In this document: piece by piece, positions 4,230 to 6,176 of the stretch | Position numbering within the stretch: the stretch's first letter is position 1 | Layout: each line of letters begins with the position of its first letter | Assembly (NCBI GenBank): GCA_018821745.1 | Contig: JAHJLU010000593.1 | Coordinates: forward strand, 1-6,176 | DNA length: 6,176 nucleotides | DNA from: Myxococcota bacterium | GTDB taxonomy: Bacteria; Myxococcota_A; Polyangia; HGW-17 | Direction of reading: 5' to 3' | Notes under the pieces: model-generated | The model's input: the letters and a program-made list of their open reading frames with translations, nothing else | Told to the model about the DNA's origin: nothing | Database searches by the model: none | Translations under genes and position numbers: made by a program

Positions 4230-6083
4230 ATGAAAAAAATCATCACCGGGTTCTTTTTTCTGTTGTTGGGTGTCTCAATGCCGGGGTGCGACGATGACTC
4301 GTCGAGTCCGTCGGGGTGTGCTGAGGGTGAGATGAAGCTGGGAGAGGCGACATGCGGGCTCAACGACCGCGGTGTGCTTCTGGAAGAGTGCGTGGAGGGA
4401 GTGTGGGCTGTTACACAAAAATGCTATGATACAGACGTGTGCACCGACGACGCCACTCGAACGGGGTACTCCACCTGCGGGCTCAACGACCGCGGCCTCC
4501 TGATGCAACAGTGCGCGGCCGGGGTCTGGGGAGCAACGACGACCTGCCTCGAGGTCGACCAGTGTACCGACGGGGAGACCCGGTCCGGCACCACGCTCTG
4601 CGGTTACAACGACAACGGTACCTGGGAACAGGTATGCGCGGGCGGCCTGTGGACTGACTCCACAGTGTGCGATGACACGGACCTGTGTGTCAACGGCGTT
4701 CAAGAGGTGGGTTCGGCAGTGTGCGGCTACAACGGCGCGGGAACCCTCATCCATGAGTGCGTCGAGGGCGACTGGGTCGACACACCGACCTGCCTCGACC
4801 CCGACAGGTGCGTCGATGGCGAGTATGGCATCGATGAAGCCCTGCTCTCCTGCGGAGTCGACGGGGAGGGATTCCAGACACAGCAGTGCGTCGACGGTGA
4901 TTGGGAAGCGTCATTAATATGCAGGGGAGATTTCACTGAAACCCAGTGGGGCATACCCGGATCCGGGGACACCACGGACATTTGTTCCGATGGACGGGGC
5001 GGCCTTTACGTCGTCGGTCATACATCCAGTACCTTCCCGGGCGAGATCTCGGCGGGCGGCAGGGATGTCTTCCTCTCTAAACTGACCATGGACGGGAGCC
5101 TCCTGTGGACACGGCAGTGGGGCACCGCCGATAACGACATCGGCCAGAGCGTCGTCGCCGACAGTGCAGGGAACATCTTCGTGGGGGGGCACACCCTCGG
5201 CACCTTTACGGGGCAGACAAGCGAAGGAAGCAACGACCTCTTCCTCACCAAACTCACCGCCGATGGCTCCCCCCTGTGGTCCAGGCAATGGGGTTCACCA
5301 GATGCGGATACCATGACGAAGATGGCCATCGACACAGGCGACAACCTCTTCATCGCAGGGACGACAGATGGCACCATCACTGGAGAGGCAGTTGTGGGGT
5401 CGGGCCGCGCGTACCTTACAAAACGGACGCTCGACGGCTCACCGCTGTGGTCCAGGCAATGGGGGGGTGGCACGGCGTCGGTCTCCATAGAGGGACTCGC
5501 ACTCGACAGCCAGGGCAACGCTTACGTTGCAGGAGTGACGGCTGGCGCCTTTCCGGGATACACCAACGCTGGCTCCATGGACATCTTCATGACGAAAATT
5601 ACCTCGGACGGCTCGGTGCTCTGGACGCACCAGTGGGGCTCTGCGTCCCTTGACAGTGCGCCCAAAGTGACTGTCAACTCCCTCGATGAGGTCTACCTCT
5701 CAGCAAGGGCCGGGGGCATCTTCCCGGGGCAGACAACACCCGCCGGGATGGTGTTAGTCATGAAACTGACCACGGACGGGATCGTCACCTGGGTCCACGA
5801 ATACACCGACACTCTGGGGATCCCTGATAAATCTCCCAAGGCTATCGCTGCCGATGAGAACTATGTCTATGTGGGGGTAACGCTGGATTACGATGGTACC
5901 GAGCTGTGTGATGTTCTGAGGCTTGTCCTTAAAATAGGGGCAGACGGCACGCTCATGGAGTACCGCCCCTTCGATCACACCAATTACCACCACATGGTAG
6001 ATACGCTCTACCTCTCCCCCGAAGGCATCCTCTATATAACAGATTCCAACTCCTACTGCACCCTCCTGTCCGGGATGTACTAG
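4230..6083 (+). CDS. Lipoprotein with four-cysteine repeats fused to an SBBP-type beta-propeller
   Basis: Probable envelope lipoprotein of 617 residues. MKK plus a hydrophobic core (IITGFFFLLLGVSM) and PG-Cys20 form a lipoprotein signal, followed by DDDS. Residues 30-231 are five four-cysteine repeats (C.DGE.R.G...CG.N..G.L...C..G.W.....C). Their first cysteines are C30, C71, C112, C153 and C194, an exact 41-residue step; the fifth has a two-residue insertion. Residues about 236-617 are roughly seven beta-propeller blades of the SBBP type, with the signature (T/S)RQWG......D..GN.YV.G.T.G.F.G....G..D.FL.K...DGS.LW. Blades 5-7 are diverged, and the last is short (LYLSPEGILYITDSN). Such propellers act outside the cytoplasm, often in binding or surface roles, and no catalytic motif is visible. 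It has its own ribosome binding site and an upstream terminator, so it is likely a separate transcript from its neighbour. Specific function unknown; the frame is intact. Confidence 0.9.
   Translation: MKKIITGFFFLLLGVSMPGCDDDSSSPSGCAEGEMKLGEATCGLNDRGVLLEECVEGVWAVTQKCYDTDVCTDDATRTGYSTCGLNDRGLLMQQCAAGVWGATTTCLEVDQCTDGETRSGTTLCGYNDNGTWEQVCAGGLWTDSTVCDDTDLCVNGVQEVGSAVCGYNGAGTLIHECVEGDWVDTPTCLDPDRCVDGEYGIDEALLSCGVDGEGFQTQQCVDGDWEASLICRGDFTETQWGIPGSGDTTDICSDGRGGLYVVGHTSSTFPGEISAGGRDVFLSKLTMDGSLLWTRQWGTADNDIGQSVVADSAGNIFVGGHTLGTFTGQTSEGSNDLFLTKLTADGSPLWSRQWGSPDADTMTKMAIDTGDNLFIAGTTDGTITGEAVVGSGRAYLTKRTLDGSPLWSRQWGGGTASVSIEGLALDSQGNAYVAGVTAGAFPGYTNAGSMDIFMTKITSDGSVLWTHQWGSASLDSAPKVTVNSLDEVYLSARAGGIFPGQTTPAGMVLVMKLTTDGIVTWVHEYTDTLGIPDKSPKAIAADENYVYVGVTLDYDGTELCDVLRLVLKIGADGTLMEYRPFDHTNYHHMVDTLYLSPEGILYITDSNSYCTLLSGMY
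4317..4922 (+). repeat. Five four-cysteine repeats, 41-residue period
   Basis: Cysteines follow the spacing 12, 12, 11, 6 in units 1-4 (for example C30, C42, C54, C65, then C71). Unit 5 has C194, C208, C220 and C231. Each unit carries a CG.N..G or CGVDGEG turn and a G.W or GDW motif before the last cysteine. Two disulfides per unit are likely, forming a rod-like stalk ahead of the propeller. Confidence 0.88.
4935..6083 (+). repeat. Beta-propeller region, about seven SBBP-like blades
   Basis: Blade junctions are marked by QWG at residues 239, 297, 353, 409 and 468, then by degenerate HEYT (about 523) and the final short unit (from about 582). Blades are about 56-60 residues. The first four keep the DG(S)xLW end motif strictly. 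A 20-base identical stretch encoding LWSRQWG occurs at 5274-5293 and 5445-5464, 171 bp apart. Confidence 0.8.
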
Positions 6084-6109
6084 AGGGCCGACCGAAAAAG
6101 CAGGCCAAC

Positions 6110-6122
6110 GGTGCCTGGCACC
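6110..6122. repeat. REP-like palindrome GGTGCCTGGCACC
   Basis: A perfect inverted repeat (GGTGCC-T-GGCACC) 27 bases after the stop of the propeller lipoprotein gene. Palindromes of this kind occur as dispersed extragenic elements in several bacterial groups, sometimes tied to REP-associated tyrosine transposases. No T-run follows, so it is not a typical terminator. Only one copy is visible, so repeat status is unproven. The remaining bases to the window end hold no recognisable gene. Confidence 0.45.
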
Positions 6123-6176
6123 CCTGCGTACGGCATCAAGGGACCGCATGTTCTCACCAGCAGGTTTGTATGGGAG

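Overview
The window looks like chromosomal DNA from a Gram-negative bacterium with a large lipoprotein and secretome gene set. The cysteine-rich repeat styles (CGNG...CDG...C and C.DG...CG.N..G...C..G.W...C), acidic residues right after the lipoprotein cysteine, and SBBP-type beta-propeller repeats are typical of the deltaproteobacterial / Myxococcota / Bradymonadota lineages. This placement rests on protein style only and is an inference.

Region 1 (about 1-700, minus strand; about 46% G+C in the first 360 bases) holds a gene of the AbiEii/AbiGii nucleotidyltransferase toxin family. It has lost its N-terminal part and carries a Gly-to-Arg change in the first nucleotidyltransferase motif, so it is probably a dead remnant. 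No AbiEi antitoxin gene is present. Region 2 (about 700-1771, plus strand; 58-68% G+C in sampled lines) is the 3' part of a gene for a probable secreted protein with two modules about 173 residues apart, each with an EF-hand-like calcium loop. It has lost its 5' end. The two fragments meet 5'-end to 5'-end near 697-745, a break that needs either genomic rearrangement or an assembly error.

Region 3 (1772-2036) is intergenic, with two hairpins, a weak promoter candidate and a good ribosome binding site. Region 4 (2037-4022) is an intact 661-residue lipoprotein: Asn-rich stalk, eight six-cysteine repeats split 5+3 by a different cysteine-rich module, and a C-terminal beta-sandwich-like domain. 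A convincing intrinsic terminator follows. Region 5 (4023-4229) is AT-rich near its end and holds a 13-bp palindrome. Region 6 (4230-6083) is an intact 617-residue lipoprotein: five four-cysteine repeats, four with an exact 41-residue step, followed by about seven beta-propeller blades. The last 93 bases hold a REP-like palindrome.

The two intact genes have their own ribosome binding sites and are separated by a terminator, so they are probably separate transcription units. Both encode proteins built alike (19-residue signal peptide, Cys20 followed by Asp-Asp-Asp-Ser, cysteine-rich repeat stalk, C-terminal beta domain), which suggests envelope- or surface-anchored display or adhesion proteins. 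No enzyme, transporter or known defence system is intact here. I see no strong evidence for a new multi-gene system; the most unusual items are the truncated-gene junction and the repeat architectures.
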